A program made the translations under genes and the position numbers. A DNA stretch of 64,000 bases from an uncultured Lachnospiraceae bacterium (GTDB lineage Bacteria; Bacillota; Clostridia; Lachnospirales; Lachnospiraceae). Below, piece by piece: positions 35,686 through 44,119 of this stretch. Positions within the stretch are counted from its first letter, which is position 1. Every line of letters starts with the position of its first letter. The notes beneath the pieces were generated by a model. It searched no databases. It had not been told where the DNA came from and saw only the letters and a list, made by a program, of their open reading frames with translations. Where the stretch lies: the NCBI GenBank assembly GCA_947631955.1, contig CANRNJ010000002.1, positions 186,001 to 250,000 of the forward strand, given 5' to 3'.

Positions 35686-38203
35686 GGTGAAAAATTCAAA
35701 AGTAATTACAAAGCTTTCGCGCCGTTCGCTGAAAGCGGGAAAAGCGCGGAATATTATCGTGGTCGCCGCAATCGTTCTCACGTCGGTTATGTTCACGGCG
35801 CTTTTCTCTGTCGGGACAAGTATGATCGAATCGTTTCAGCTTGAAACAATGCGAATGGTCGGTACAAAGGCGCACGGCGGATATAAGTTTATCAGTATGC
35901 CAAAATATGAGAAGATTGCAGCCGACCCGGAGGTTAAGGACATTTCCTACAATATTATAATTGGAATTGCCGAAAATCCGGAGCTTGCCAAAACACCCAC
36001 CCAAATACGTTATACCGAGGAAAAAGCGGCGGAGTGGTCGTTTTCTGTGCCGACTACGGGAACATTACCGAAAGAACGGCTTGACATAGCGACTACGACC
36101 GACGTGCTTGACGCTTTGGGCGTTCCTCATGAGCTTGGCGCGGCAGTTCCGCTCGAATTTACGGTAAACGGTGAGAAGTACAGAGAGGATTTTACGCTTT
36201 GCGGCTTTTGGGAAAACGAGCTTGTGCTTGACGAGAACGAAGCGTATTTATCCCGCGAATATTCGGACGCAGTTGCTCCCGTATGTCAGGACGGGCAGGA
36301 AACGGATGCATTTCCGCAATCCGGCAGCGTAAACGTATCACTGTGGTTTCGCTCCGCATGGAATATAGAGAAACAAATGTCGGATTTGAGTAAGCGCTGC
36401 GGCTTCGGCCCGGAGGTAAACGAGGGCGTAAACTGGGCGTATATGTCGGACACCGTGGATATGTTTACGATCGCATTGATCGTCGGGCTTCTCGCGCTCA
36501 TCATGCTTTCGGGTTATCTCGTTATTTATAACATATTCTATATTTCCGTAAACGGAAAAATAAAGTTTTACGGGCTTCTGAAAACGGTGGGAACAACAAA
36601 CAGACAATTAAAAAAGCTGGTCCACCGTGAAGCGCTGCTTTTATCCGTAATCGGAATACCGATTGGACTTCTTATCGGGTATGCGCTGTCCGCGCTCCTT
36701 GTTCCGGCGCTTGTAGGCATAACCGACACAGAGGTTTATACCATATCCGTAAATCCTTTCATTTTCGTCGGAAGCGGAATCTTTACGCTGATTACCGTAT
36801 GGATAAGCTGCCTGAAACCGTGCAGATTGGTATGCCGCATATCGCCAGTGGAAGCGGCAAGGTATAATGACAAATCTTCCGTCAGGAAAAAGCGTAAACG
36901 TACCCGCAGAGTTACGCCGCTGTCAATGGCGGTCGCAAATTTAAGCAGGACAAAAAAGAAAACCGCCGCGGCAGCGTCCTCACTTTCCTTAGCGCTCATT
37001 CTGCTGAACGCCACGTTTTCGTTTGCACACGGCTTTGATATGGACAAATATCTGCAGGATAACATTATATCCGATTTTTACGTTACGGACGCTGCCATTC
37101 TCAGCAGCTTCAGCGGCGCAGGTAATTTCAAAAGCATTACGCCGGATGTGCAATACGCCTTGGAAACGCTTGACGGAATCACCGAAACCAGTCATGTGTA
37201 TATGCGTGAGTATCAGCATATATTGAACGATAACGAACGGCAAAAGGCAAAGGAACTTTTAGACGAGTGTGCGGCGAACGGTGCTGACGCAATGCACCTG
37301 CTGCAATCGAATCATTATCTTGATCAGGGGCAGATGTGTTCCCATATTTACGGCACAGACGGATTTGCGGAAAGTAAAATGAAAATTATCGAGGGGAATT
37401 TCGAGCGCGAAAAATTTGAAAGCGGACGCTATATCGTTGCCGCTTTGGGCGGCAGACTTGCAACCGGCAGAAAAATTTGGGAGATCGGCGACAAAGTTAC
37501 CCTTATAGAGCAAGACAGACAGCCAAAGGAATATGAAGTTATGGCGCTTGGGTGTATTCCCGACGCTCTCAGTCCCGGTCACAGTCACGGATTTGACGCG
37601 TATTTCACTCTGCCTTCTTCGGAATTTATCTCTCTCACGGGTGAAACGGGCGCTATGAATCTTGCCTTCAACGTCGAGCCGGATAAGATCGACGCTGTTG
37701 ACGCGCAGCTTAAAAATTATTGCGGGAGCGTCAATACCGCCCTTGACTATCGTTCAAAGCAGTCCTATATTGACGAATTTAACGGCACGCAAAGCACCTT
37801 TTTGCTTGTGGGCGGTCTGCTCAGCTTTATTCTTGGGCTGATTGGAATATTAAACTTTATCAACGCAATTATTACGTCTATCAGGTCACGGCGGCAGGAG
37901 CTTGCGATTTTGCAGTCTGTGGGCATGACGGGAAAACAGCTAAAACAAATGCTGATGGGCGAAGGCGCGTTCTACATTCTTTTTACCGCCCTGCTCACGC
38001 TTACATTCGGCAGTCTGCTCACTTATGCGCTGATGCACACATTAGAAAATGTAAGCGGATATTTCAGCTATCACTTCATTATCGCGCCGATCCTGATCGT
38101 CATACCGATACTGTTTGTGCTTGCGGCGGTTATTCCTGTCATAAGCTATATGCAAATGTGCAGACACAGCGTAGTGGACAGGCTGAGGGAGGTAAACGAG
38201 TGA
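35678..38203 (+). CDS. FtsX-like ABC permease
   Basis: An 841-residue permease. A helix near residue 25 is followed by a large external domain to about 270, then three helices forming the first FtsX core (IALIVGLLALIMLSGYLVIYNIF...). A second external region spans about 460-700 and the second FtsX core closes the chain (FLLVGGLLSFILGLIGILNF). RRQELAILQSVGMTGKQLKQML is the usual coupling region. The ATG at 35678 has AGGTGG and overlaps the ATPase gene by 8 bp. Two large external domains suggest substrate capture outside the cell; the cargo is unknown. Confidence 0.92.
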   Translation: MFKVKNSKVITKLSRRSLKAGKARNIIVVAAIVLTSVMFTALFSVGTSMIESFQLETMRMVGTKAHGGYKFISMPKYEKIAADPEVKDISYNIIIGIAENPELAKTPTQIRYTEEKAAEWSFSVPTTGTLPKERLDIATTTDVLDALGVPHELGAAVPLEFTVNGEKYREDFTLCGFWENELVLDENEAYLSREYSDAVAPVCQDGQETDAFPQSGSVNVSLWFRSAWNIEKQMSDLSKRCGFGPEVNEGVNWAYMSDTVDMFTIALIVGLLALIMLSGYLVIYNIFYISVNGKIKFYGLLKTVGTTNRQLKKLVHREALLLSVIGIPIGLLIGYALSALLVPALVGITDTEVYTISVNPFIFVGSGIFTLITVWISCLKPCRLVCRISPVEAARYNDKSSVRKKRKRTRRVTPLSMAVANLSRTKKKTAAAASSLSLALILLNATFSFAHGFDMDKYLQDNIISDFYVTDAAILSSFSGAGNFKSITPDVQYALETLDGITETSHVYMREYQHILNDNERQKAKELLDECAANGADAMHLLQSNHYLDQGQMCSHIYGTDGFAESKMKIIEGNFEREKFESGRYIVAALGGRLATGRKIWEIGDKVTLIEQDRQPKEYEVMALGCIPDALSPGHSHGFDAYFTLPSSEFISLTGETGAMNLAFNVEPDKIDAVDAQLKNYCGSVNTALDYRSKQSYIDEFNGTQSTFLLVGGLLSFILGLIGILNFINAIITSIRSRRQELAILQSVGMTGKQLKQMLMGEGAFYILFTALLTLTFGSLLTYALMHTLENVSGYFSYHFIIAPILIVIPILFVLAAVIPVISYMQMCRHSVVDRLREVNE

Positions 38204-38345
38204 GATTTCTTCGGGTAAACGACGACCGACAGCATACAGATGGCTCCGTCCTTTTCAAAAATATCCAGCTTGTCCCCCTTCCGTCCCCTCTCTGTTCTAT
38301 ACGCATCGCCTCGGCTTCGTCCGCGTCACAGATCCGCATGCACCG
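38200..38345 (-). pseudogene. Possible decayed coding fragment
   Basis: On the minus strand a start-less frame gives GDKLDIFEKDGAICMLSVVV, reminiscent of AbrB-type swapped-hairpin proteins, with the neighbouring upstream text in a different frame. If real it is a frameshifted remnant. It overlaps the end of the permease gene slightly. Little else is seen in 38204-38480. Confidence 0.2.
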
Positions 38346-38483
38346 TCGTTCATAATTTGTTCATATTTAATTTAAAAAAACTTCATGTGAGAATCATTTT
38401 TTAGACATTTCTCTTACATATACTTATATTACAGCAAAGATGAAAATCAAGTTTACTGATTAATTAAAACTTTTTCATAATAA

Positions 38484-38515
38484 ATGCCAAGTAAAGATTA
38501 TTCTTTACTTGGCAT
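38484..38515. repeat. Perfect 13-bp inverted repeat
   Basis: ATGCCAAGTAAAG pairs with CTTTACTTGGCAT across a 6-nt loop. No T-run follows on either strand, so it is a weak terminator candidate for the exporter operon, or a protein site. Confidence 0.6.
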
Positions 38516-38573
38516 CCTCCCTTTTATGGGGTAATTTCCCATTTATCCAAATATCCATGTATACAATTTATTC

Positions 38574-38689
38574 TTGCCATCCTGCTGCATGTATGTTATA
38601 CTTTACGCAATGTAACATACATATTAAAGAAGAAATAATGTTTTCCGAATGTCAGCGTAGACATATTTTTTGTGTGTCTGCGCTTTTTT
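38574..38689 (+). promoter_or_regulatory. Alanine symporter promoter, operator and leader terminator
   Basis: TTGCCA (38574-38579), 17 bp, TATACT (38597-38602). An inverted repeat, ATGTATGTTA (38589-38598) / TAACATACAT (38613-38622), covers the -10 and start point and should be a repressor site. About 45 nt into the leader, AGCGTAGACA (38654) pairs with TGTCTGCGCT (38675), followed by six T: a complete intrinsic terminator ahead of the gene. The arrangement implies attenuation. Confidence 0.7.
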
Positions 38690-38716
38690 ACGGAACAGAA
38701 AAAGGAGGAAACTATT

Positions 38717-40201
38717 ATGAGCGGACTCGTGGATCTTATCACGAAAGTCAACAGTGCGGTCAACGGTTTCGTATGGGGCATCCCCATGCTGATCCTGCTT
38801 GTAGGCACAGGCATCCTGATGACCATACTGACCAGATTCTTCCAGTTGTCCCACATCGGACACTGGTGGAAAAATACGATCGGCGGTATCTTCAGTGACA
38901 AACATATCACCAAACATACCGGCAAAAACGACAAGGCGATATCGCAGTTTCAGTCCCTGTGTACGGCACTGGCTGCTACCATCGGCACAGGCAATATCGT
39001 AGGCGTTGCCAGCGCGCTGATCGCGGGCGGACCGGGCGCCATCTTCTGGATGTGGGTTGTAGCTTTCTTCGGCATGATGACAAACTACTCCGAAAACGTG
39101 CTCGGTATCTACTATCGCCGTAAGAATTCCAAGGGCGAATGGTGCGGAGGCGCTATGTACTACTTAAAGGACGGCCTCGGTTCCTACAAGGGCTGTAAAC
39201 AGATCGGCGCGGTTCTGGCGGTTCTGTTTTCCGTCTTCTGTCTGCTTGCATCCTTCGGTATCGGCAATATGAGCCAAGTCAATTCCATTGCTGCCAATAT
39301 GAAAGCGGCATTTACGATCTCTCCTGCCATAACCGGCGTAGTGCTGATGATCCTCGCGGCTCTGGTCATTCTGGGCGGCCTTAAAAGAATCGCATCCGTT
39401 ACCGAGAAACTGGTCCCTTTTATGGCGATTGCATATATCATCGGCGCACTCGTAATCTTCTTTGTTAATATCGGTCATGCAGGCGCGGTATTCGGCGCGA
39501 TCTTCAAGGGCGCGTTCGGACTGCGTGCGGTCGGCGGCGGTATCGTCGGTTCCGGCATCAGGATGGCGCTTACATGGGGTATGAAGCGAGGCGTATTCTC
39601 CAATGAGGCCGGCCTTGGTTCTTCCGTTATGGTACATTCAAACTCCAATGTAAAAGAGCCTGTACGTCAGGGTATGTGGGGTATCTTTGAAGTGTTTGCG
39701 GACACGATGGTCGTATGTACGCTGACAGCGTTTGCGGTTCTTTCTTCCGGGCTGATCGACTTGGAAACCGGCGCGGTATTAAGTGAATCGGCGGACTCGG
39801 CGCTGGTAGGAGAAGCGTTTGCCACCGTATTCGGTTCCTTTGGTCCGATGTTCATTGCGATCGCTATCCTGCTGTTTGCATTTTCCACGGTACTGGGCTG
39901 GAGCCACTACGGCACAAAAGCATGGGAGTACCTGTTCGGCACGAAATCCATTATCGCGTACCGCCTTGTGTTCATCGTAATGATCTTTATCGGCGCTACC
40001 ATGAAACTGAGTCTTGCGTGGGATCTGTCCGATACCTTCAACGGGCTGATGGCAATGCCGAACTTGATCGGCGTTCTGTGTCTGTCACCCCTCGTCATGA
40101 AGATCACGAAGAACTATGTGGCCCGCGTGATCCACAAGAAGACAGATGTGAAACCGATGCTCTCTGTTTTTCCGGATATCAACGAGGAACACGCAGAATA
40201 A
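38717..40201 (+). CDS. Sodium:alanine symporter (AGCS family)
   Basis: Sodium- or proton-coupled uptake of alanine or glycine, 494 residues with about ten to eleven helices. AGCS features are clear: SQFQSLCTALAATIGTGNIVGVASALIAGGPGAIFWMW near the start, MTNYSENVLGIYYR, and SNEAGLGSSVMVHS. The ATG at 38717 has AAAGGAGGAA. A terminator lies between its promoter and the ribosome site, so expression probably depends on antitermination. It has its own downstream terminator. Confidence 0.94.
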   Translation: MSGLVDLITKVNSAVNGFVWGIPMLILLVGTGILMTILTRFFQLSHIGHWWKNTIGGIFSDKHITKHTGKNDKAISQFQSLCTALAATIGTGNIVGVASALIAGGPGAIFWMWVVAFFGMMTNYSENVLGIYYRRKNSKGEWCGGAMYYLKDGLGSYKGCKQIGAVLAVLFSVFCLLASFGIGNMSQVNSIAANMKAAFTISPAITGVVLMILAALVILGGLKRIASVTEKLVPFMAIAYIIGALVIFFVNIGHAGAVFGAIFKGAFGLRAVGGGIVGSGIRMALTWGMKRGVFSNEAGLGSSVMVHSNSNVKEPVRQGMWGIFEVFADTMVVCTLTAFAVLSSGLIDLETGAVLSESADSALVGEAFATVFGSFGPMFIAIAILLFAFSTVLGWSHYGTKAWEYLFGTKSIIAYRLVFIVMIFIGATMKLSLAWDLSDTFNGLMAMPNLIGVLCLSPLVMKITKNYVARVIHKKTDVKPMLSVFPDINEEHAE

Positions 40202-40275
40202 CTGCTGTAACCTCACAGGAAAGGCTGCGGGGAGCGCTGCTGATAACGCTTCTGGCAGCTGACCGTTTCAGATGC

Positions 40276-40321
40276 AAAAATCCACCTCTGATTTCATTAG
40301 GATCAAAGGTGGATTTTTTAT
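40276..40321 (+). terminator. Terminator of the alanine symporter gene
   Basis: AAAAATCCACC pairs with GGTGGATTTTTT. It is A-rich upstream and T-rich downstream, so it may also serve the convergent ABC-2 permease gene ending at 40326. Confidence 0.85.
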
Positions 40322-40325
40322 GGGA

Positions 40326-41114
40326 TCATCCGTGAATATCCTTCGCAGCATAACGGATGTACGCTGCCGCGATGCCTATACCCGCAAACGACATCCCGAT
40401 CAGGACAAGTCTTATGTCCAGACATCCGTCGGATAGGATGTCGGCGCCTTCGCAATATGCAAAAGGTGTGATATATTTCAGAAATTCTGCCTGTTTTGAT
40501 ATATTTGCCACCAGATTCAAAAAATACATCACGGCGGCAAGTCCTAAGCCGATCCCCATGCTGCCCCGGCAGAGAAAAGCGGAGAGTCCAAAGCAGATAC
40601 CCGCAAGTTCAAGCCAAAGAAGGTAATATGCCCCATGCAGCAGTAAAATTTCTTTCCACGGGACATCCTCCCCAATCGATCTTATCGACAGCACCGACAG
40701 AATGAAAATGATAACGTCCATCGCCGCAGCCTGCGTCAGAACCGCCGCCAGTTTTTCCGTGATGACATGTATTCTTGAAACAGGATGTGTCAGCAAAAAC
40801 TCCGCCGTTTTGTCCTTTTCCTCTTTTGAGATGATGGATGCGCCGGTCAGCGAGGCAAAAAATGCGCCGCCGAGTCCGAGAATGTTTCCACACTCAATGG
40901 AATAGAATCCGGTCAGCGTTCCAATGTTTAAGCGTTCCATTCCAAACGCGGCCGTAAAACTGCCCATGGAAGCGAACATATTGCCCACGGTTCCCATTTC
41001 GTCTTTTATTTCCGGAAACAAGAAAATACAAATGACAAGCAGGAAGGCAATCGAGGCCGTCCAGATTACAAAGGCGGTCCTGCCCTGCCGAAGCTCGTGC
41101 CAAAAAACAGTCAT
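40326..41114 (-). CDS. ABC-2 type permease
   Basis: A 262-residue integral membrane protein with about six helices: an N-terminal helix (FVIWTASIAFLLVICIFLF), a central ISKEEKDKTAEFLLTHPVSR loop typical of ABC-2 permeases, and a C-terminal helix near SFAGIGIAAAYIRY. It overlaps the ATPase gene by 4 bp (ATGA). It is the exporter of a TetR-ATPase-permease operon; the cargo is not evident, but drugs or lipids are common for this type. Confidence 0.88.
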   Translation of the reverse strand: MTVFWHELRQGRTAFVIWTASIAFLLVICIFLFPEIKDEMGTVGNMFASMGSFTAAFGMERLNIGTLTGFYSIECGNILGLGGAFFASLTGASIISKEEKDKTAEFLLTHPVSRIHVITEKLAAVLTQAAAMDVIIFILSVLSIRSIGEDVPWKEILLLHGAYYLLWLELAGICFGLSAFLCRGSMGIGLGLAAVMYFLNLVANISKQAEFLKYITPFAYCEGADILSDGCLDIRLVLIGMSFAGIGIAAAYIRYAAKDIHG

Positions 41115-41992
41115 TCTTCATCGCCCCCTTTTCCGTAATAATGCAGAAATACCTCTTCCAGATCCGGCTCGGTAATGGAGATATCCTGAATATCGCCTAG
41201 CGCCGCAGTTTGAAGCAGACTCTGCATATTTCCGCTATAGAGAAAATCCGTGTGCCCCTGCGATATCTGCAGATCCCTGACGCCGGAAAGAGCGCTGCAG
41301 TCCAGAGTCCCGCGGACGCTGACCCGCTTCGTACCGGTGCGCGAAAGTTCCTCTACGCTGCCGGAAGCAATGATCCTGCCCTCCCGGATAATGGCAGCGT
41401 CAGAACAATTATGCTGTACCTCCGATAGGATATGGCTCGACAAAAATATCGTCGCTCCCGCCTGATTACGTTCCCGCAGGATAGCAAAAAACTCCCTCTG
41501 CATCAAAGGGTCAAGTCCGCCGGTGGGTTCGTCAAGGATCAGAAGGTCCGGCTCATGCTGTAACGCGCACACAATAGCGGCTTTCTTTCGATTGCCGAAA
41601 GAGAGTTCGTCTATCCTGCGTCCCACATCAAGATGCAGGCGTTCACACAGCCGGTCTGCCTCCTTCCGGCAGTCCTGCCTGTGCAGATCAGCGGAAAACT
41701 TCAGTGCCTCCCGCACACTCATCCGAGGATAAAAAGCCGTTTCCGACGGCAGATATCCTACCCGTTTCAGAATCTCTTCCCTTTCCTTCACAACGTCCAG
41801 TCCCATGATCTGCGCCCTGCCTGCGCTCGGCCTGATCAGCCCCAGCAGCGTGCGGATTGTAGTGGATTTGCCCGCGCCGTTGGGACCGATGAATCCGAAG
41901 AAACCGCCCTGTGGGACAATCAGATCGATCTGTTCAATGCCCCGCGCTTTACCGTAATATTTTGTCAGTCCGTCTGTTCTGATGGCATCCAC
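41111..41992 (-). CDS. ABC transporter ATP-binding protein (CcmA/drug type)
   Basis: A 293-residue ATPase: Walker A GPNGAGKST, a signature-like LSFGNRKK, Walker B LLILDEPTGGLDP, and the C-terminal extension usual for ABC-2 ATPases. I start it at the GTG at 41992, since AAGGAG is about eight bases upstream; an in-frame ATG further up lies inside the TetR gene. The non-standard signature (LSFGNRKK rather than LSGGQ) occurs in some ABC-2 exporters. It is co-transcribed with the TetR and permease genes. Confidence 0.9.
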   Translation of the reverse strand: MDAIRTDGLTKYYGKARGIEQIDLIVPQGGFFGFIGPNGAGKSTTIRTLLGLIRPSAGRAQIMGLDVVKEREEILKRVGYLPSETAFYPRMSVREALKFSADLHRQDCRKEADRLCERLHLDVGRRIDELSFGNRKKAAIVCALQHEPDLLILDEPTGGLDPLMQREFFAILRERNQAGATIFLSSHILSEVQHNCSDAAIIREGRIIASGSVEELSRTGTKRVSVRGTLDCSALSGVRDLQISQGHTDFLYSGNMQSLLQTAALGDIQDISITEPDLEEVFLHYYGKGGDEE

Positions 41993-41997
41993 GTTCC

Positions 41998-42609
41998 TTA
42001 CTCCTTCCGCAGATATATACTTTTCCAAAATGCCAAAAGCTTCGTAAAATCCTTCTCCATCCGCTTCATGTCAACGTCCCCGCGCTGCACCATTTCCCAG
42101 AGGTATCCCTCCGAGGCCCAGTACATTTCTTGGTACATCTGCGGGATATCCAGTCCGGGGATAAACTGCTCCGGATCGAGATTTACCCGGACTTCGTCCG
42201 CTTTGAAGTTAAAATACCGGTGATAACTCTCCTGAATGGCTGCGCTTATCTCCGGATCTTTTTCATAAAACGCCTTGATGGTAAAATCCGCCATGTGGGG
42301 ATATCGGCGGATGATCTCCATCTTTGCCCGCATCCCCCGCTCCATACTTTCAAACAGTTCCGCCCGCTCATAACAGCCGTACTGCGTCAGGATCTCGATG
42401 GTCATTTCAGCGCACTTGTCCCATAGAAAAAAATACAGTTCTTTCTTATTCTGAAAATAGTGGAACAACAGCGATTTGCTGATACCCGCCTCCGCTGCGA
42501 TCTCGCTCATGGGGCTGTTTTTATAGGAGTTTTGTGAAAATACGCGGTATCCCGCATTGATGATCGCCTGCTGCTTTTCCTGCGGCAGGGAAAAGAACTT
42601 TTCGTTCAT
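41998..42609 (-). CDS. TetR family transcriptional regulator
   Basis: A 203-residue regulator. The N-terminal helix-turn-helix is clear: NSYKNSPMSEIAAEAGISKSLLFHYFQNKKELYFFLW. The C-terminal 140 residues form the ligand domain, without recognised specificity. It heads the ABC-2 exporter operon and probably represses it until a drug or metabolite binds. Candidate operators lie at 42619-42660 just upstream. Confidence 0.92.
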   Translation of the reverse strand: MNEKFFSLPQEKQQAIINAGYRVFSQNSYKNSPMSEIAAEAGISKSLLFHYFQNKKELYFFLWDKCAEMTIEILTQYGCYERAELFESMERGMRAKMEIIRRYPHMADFTIKAFYEKDPEISAAIQESYHRYFNFKADEVRVNLDPEQFIPGLDIPQMYQEMYWASEGYLWEMVQRGDVDMKRMEKDFTKLLAFWKSIYLRKE

Positions 42610-42618
42610 TTCTGTCCT

Positions 42619-42660
42619 CCGTTGACCGCTTAGTCAAGCACATTGTATATCCGTTGACCG
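42619..42660 (-). promoter_or_regulatory. Candidate TetR operators
   Basis: The 10-bp sequence CCGTTGACCG occurs at 42619-42628 and again at 42651-42660, 32 bp apart. The first also forms the dyad TTGAC-CGCTTA-GTCAA. Both lie within 55 bp of the TetR start codon, where autorepression would act. Confidence 0.55.
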
Positions 42661-42709
42661 ATTTTGAGAAGACCCCTGAGAAAAAAGGTTTGGCACAATG
42701 TTAATTTAT

Positions 42710-42750
42710 ATTATCATTTTGATAATGTAATGTCATTTTGACCATAATAT
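42710..42750 (+). promoter_or_regulatory. XRE gene promoter with paired operators
   Basis: A perfect 17-bp palindrome, ATTATCA-TTT-TGATAAT (42710-42726), and a second TCATTTTGA half-unit 19 bp further on (42733-42741). They overlap a likely promoter (TGATAA/TTGATA, then CATAAT at 42743). The same pair with the same 19-bp offset lies upstream of the methyltransferase gene at 43923-43954. Confidence 0.75.
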
Positions 42751-42772
42751 GATTGGTTAAAGAGGATAAATC

Positions 42773-43066
42773 ATGGTATCGGAAAGAATAAAACAATTAC
42801 GCGAAAAAAATAATCTTACACAGTCTTCGCTGGCAAAAAAGCTTAACGTGACAAGAAGTTCCGTTAATGCGTGGGAGATGGGGATTTCCGTCCCGTCAAC
42901 ATCCCTGATCGTTGATCTGGCCAGACTCTTTCATGTTTCTACGGATTATTTACTGGGAATGAATGAAAATGTTTCTTTGGACATCTCGTCACTGAGTGAA
43001 AAAGAAATCATGATCTTATATGAATTGATCGAATATTTTAAATCTCTGAAAAAGAGTCAGATATAA
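42773..43066 (+). CDS. XRE/Cro-CI type helix-turn-helix regulator
   Basis: A 97-residue regulator. Residues 5-58 are the HTH domain (IKQLREKNNLTQSSLAKKLNVTRSSVNAWEMGISVPS), followed by VSTDYLLGM as in SinR/Xre-like proteins, and a C-terminal helix for dimerisation. It is preceded by its own likely operator, shared with the methyltransferase gene 850 bp away. The ATG at 42773 has an AGAGGATAAATC site. Confidence 0.92.
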   Translation: MVSERIKQLREKNNLTQSSLAKKLNVTRSSVNAWEMGISVPSTSLIVDLARLFHVSTDYLLGMNENVSLDISSLSEKEIMILYELIEYFKSLKKSQI

Positions 43067-43160
43067 ATTTATTCCCCGGATATCGATAGGGAACACATCC
43101 AAAGGCTGCTCCCCGGCCGTGATGGCTTATGCGCAATACCGCAAATGCGCCCGCGCCGAT

Positions 43161-43778
43161 TTATCTCTTTTCCCAGATCTCAACACAGCGGCCGCCCAAA
43201 AACGGCCCCATACATTCTATTTTAACATAGTTGGAGGGCAGTATTTTCGCATAATCAAGATAATGGCTGCTGCCGTCTTCCGGCACGGTATCGACCACAA
43301 AATGCCGCACATCATTTTTTTGCGCAATCTTATGATAAGGCTCCACCCATGTGGTTTCTCTTCCTCCGTGTGTAAATCCAAGCGTTATCACATAATCAAT
43401 ACGGCCTTCATCGATCACATGATCAAAGGTGCCGACCCGGTATGTAATGGAAATATCCCGTCTTCGTCTGGATGCCAATTTTCTTGCCGCCAAGATCACA
43501 TCCTCGTGGATGTCCATCCCAATCCGCTGTTGTGCATTGAGATGTCTTAACAGCCCGCCAAGCCCGCAGCCGATATCTACAACTTTTTCCGCTCCATGCT
43601 CATTGATATAAGCTGCCGTTTTCTGGAGATATTCTCTCCACTGATATGGACTGTAATGCCATTTTGCAAATCCATACTGTTTCTGCAATATGATATACCC
43701 GCTCTTTATAAACATACCTTCCAGACAATTAACAGCGCCCACTTCTTCTGTCTTTTTATGTATTCTTCCTATAATCAT
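43161..43778 (-). CDS. Class I SAM-dependent methyltransferase
   Basis: A 205-residue Rossmann-fold methyltransferase. Motif I is VVDIGCGLGGLLRHL, preceded by KTAAYINEHGAEK; motif II has GMDIHEDVI; a later strand has IDYVITLGFTHGG. The substrate is unknown. It converges on the XRE gene, and its promoter carries the same paired operator, so the regulator probably controls it. No other pathway gene is adjacent. Confidence 0.85.
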   Translation of the reverse strand: MIIGRIHKKTEEVGAVNCLEGMFIKSGYIILQKQYGFAKWHYSPYQWREYLQKTAAYINEHGAEKVVDIGCGLGGLLRHLNAQQRIGMDIHEDVILAARKLASRRRRDISITYRVGTFDHVIDEGRIDYVITLGFTHGGRETTWVEPYHKIAQKNDVRHFVVDTVPEDGSSHYLDYAKILPSNYVKIECMGPFLGGRCVEIWEKR

Positions 43779-43888
43779 GATGAAATCTCCTCAGTATCCC
43801 AAAGCCTCTTCCTATTTGCATTTTTACGGCTGCTGTTCCATTCATTACAGCAAATTTTTCGGTGTAAAAAAACTATCAAACCTTTTTC

Positions 43889-43954
43889 ATCATATTATAA
43901 TTATTTTAACTTGTCAATTTATATTATCATTTTGATAATATAATATCACATTGA
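43889..43954 (-). promoter_or_regulatory. Methyltransferase promoter with XRE-type operator
   Basis: TTGACA (43912-43917), 17 bp, TATGAT (43889-43894) on the minus strand. The palindrome ATTATCA-TTT-TGATAAT (43923-43939) and a TCACATTGA half-unit (43946-43954) sit just upstream of the -35. The layout matches the XRE gene's operator. The rest of the 43779-44119 gap shows no gene, only an AT-rich leader for the hydrolase gene. Confidence 0.8.
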
Positions 43955-44119
43955 TTATCATGCATTATCCGTGTGATTTTTCACACTATCTTTCCCGCGG
44001 AAGACACCGGCCTTCAGAATAAGCGGCCTGAGAAAAAATTCCATAACTGACAATACAATACGACTGGCTAAAAGGAGTGCGGTATAGTAAAATAGAAAAA
44101 GAGAGATCGTACAAAGGAA

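Noticed and set aside
38516-38716. T-box riboswitch before the alanine symporter gene
   Set aside because: The leader from the promoter to the terminator is under about 80 nt, far too short for a T-box, and has no T-box sequence.
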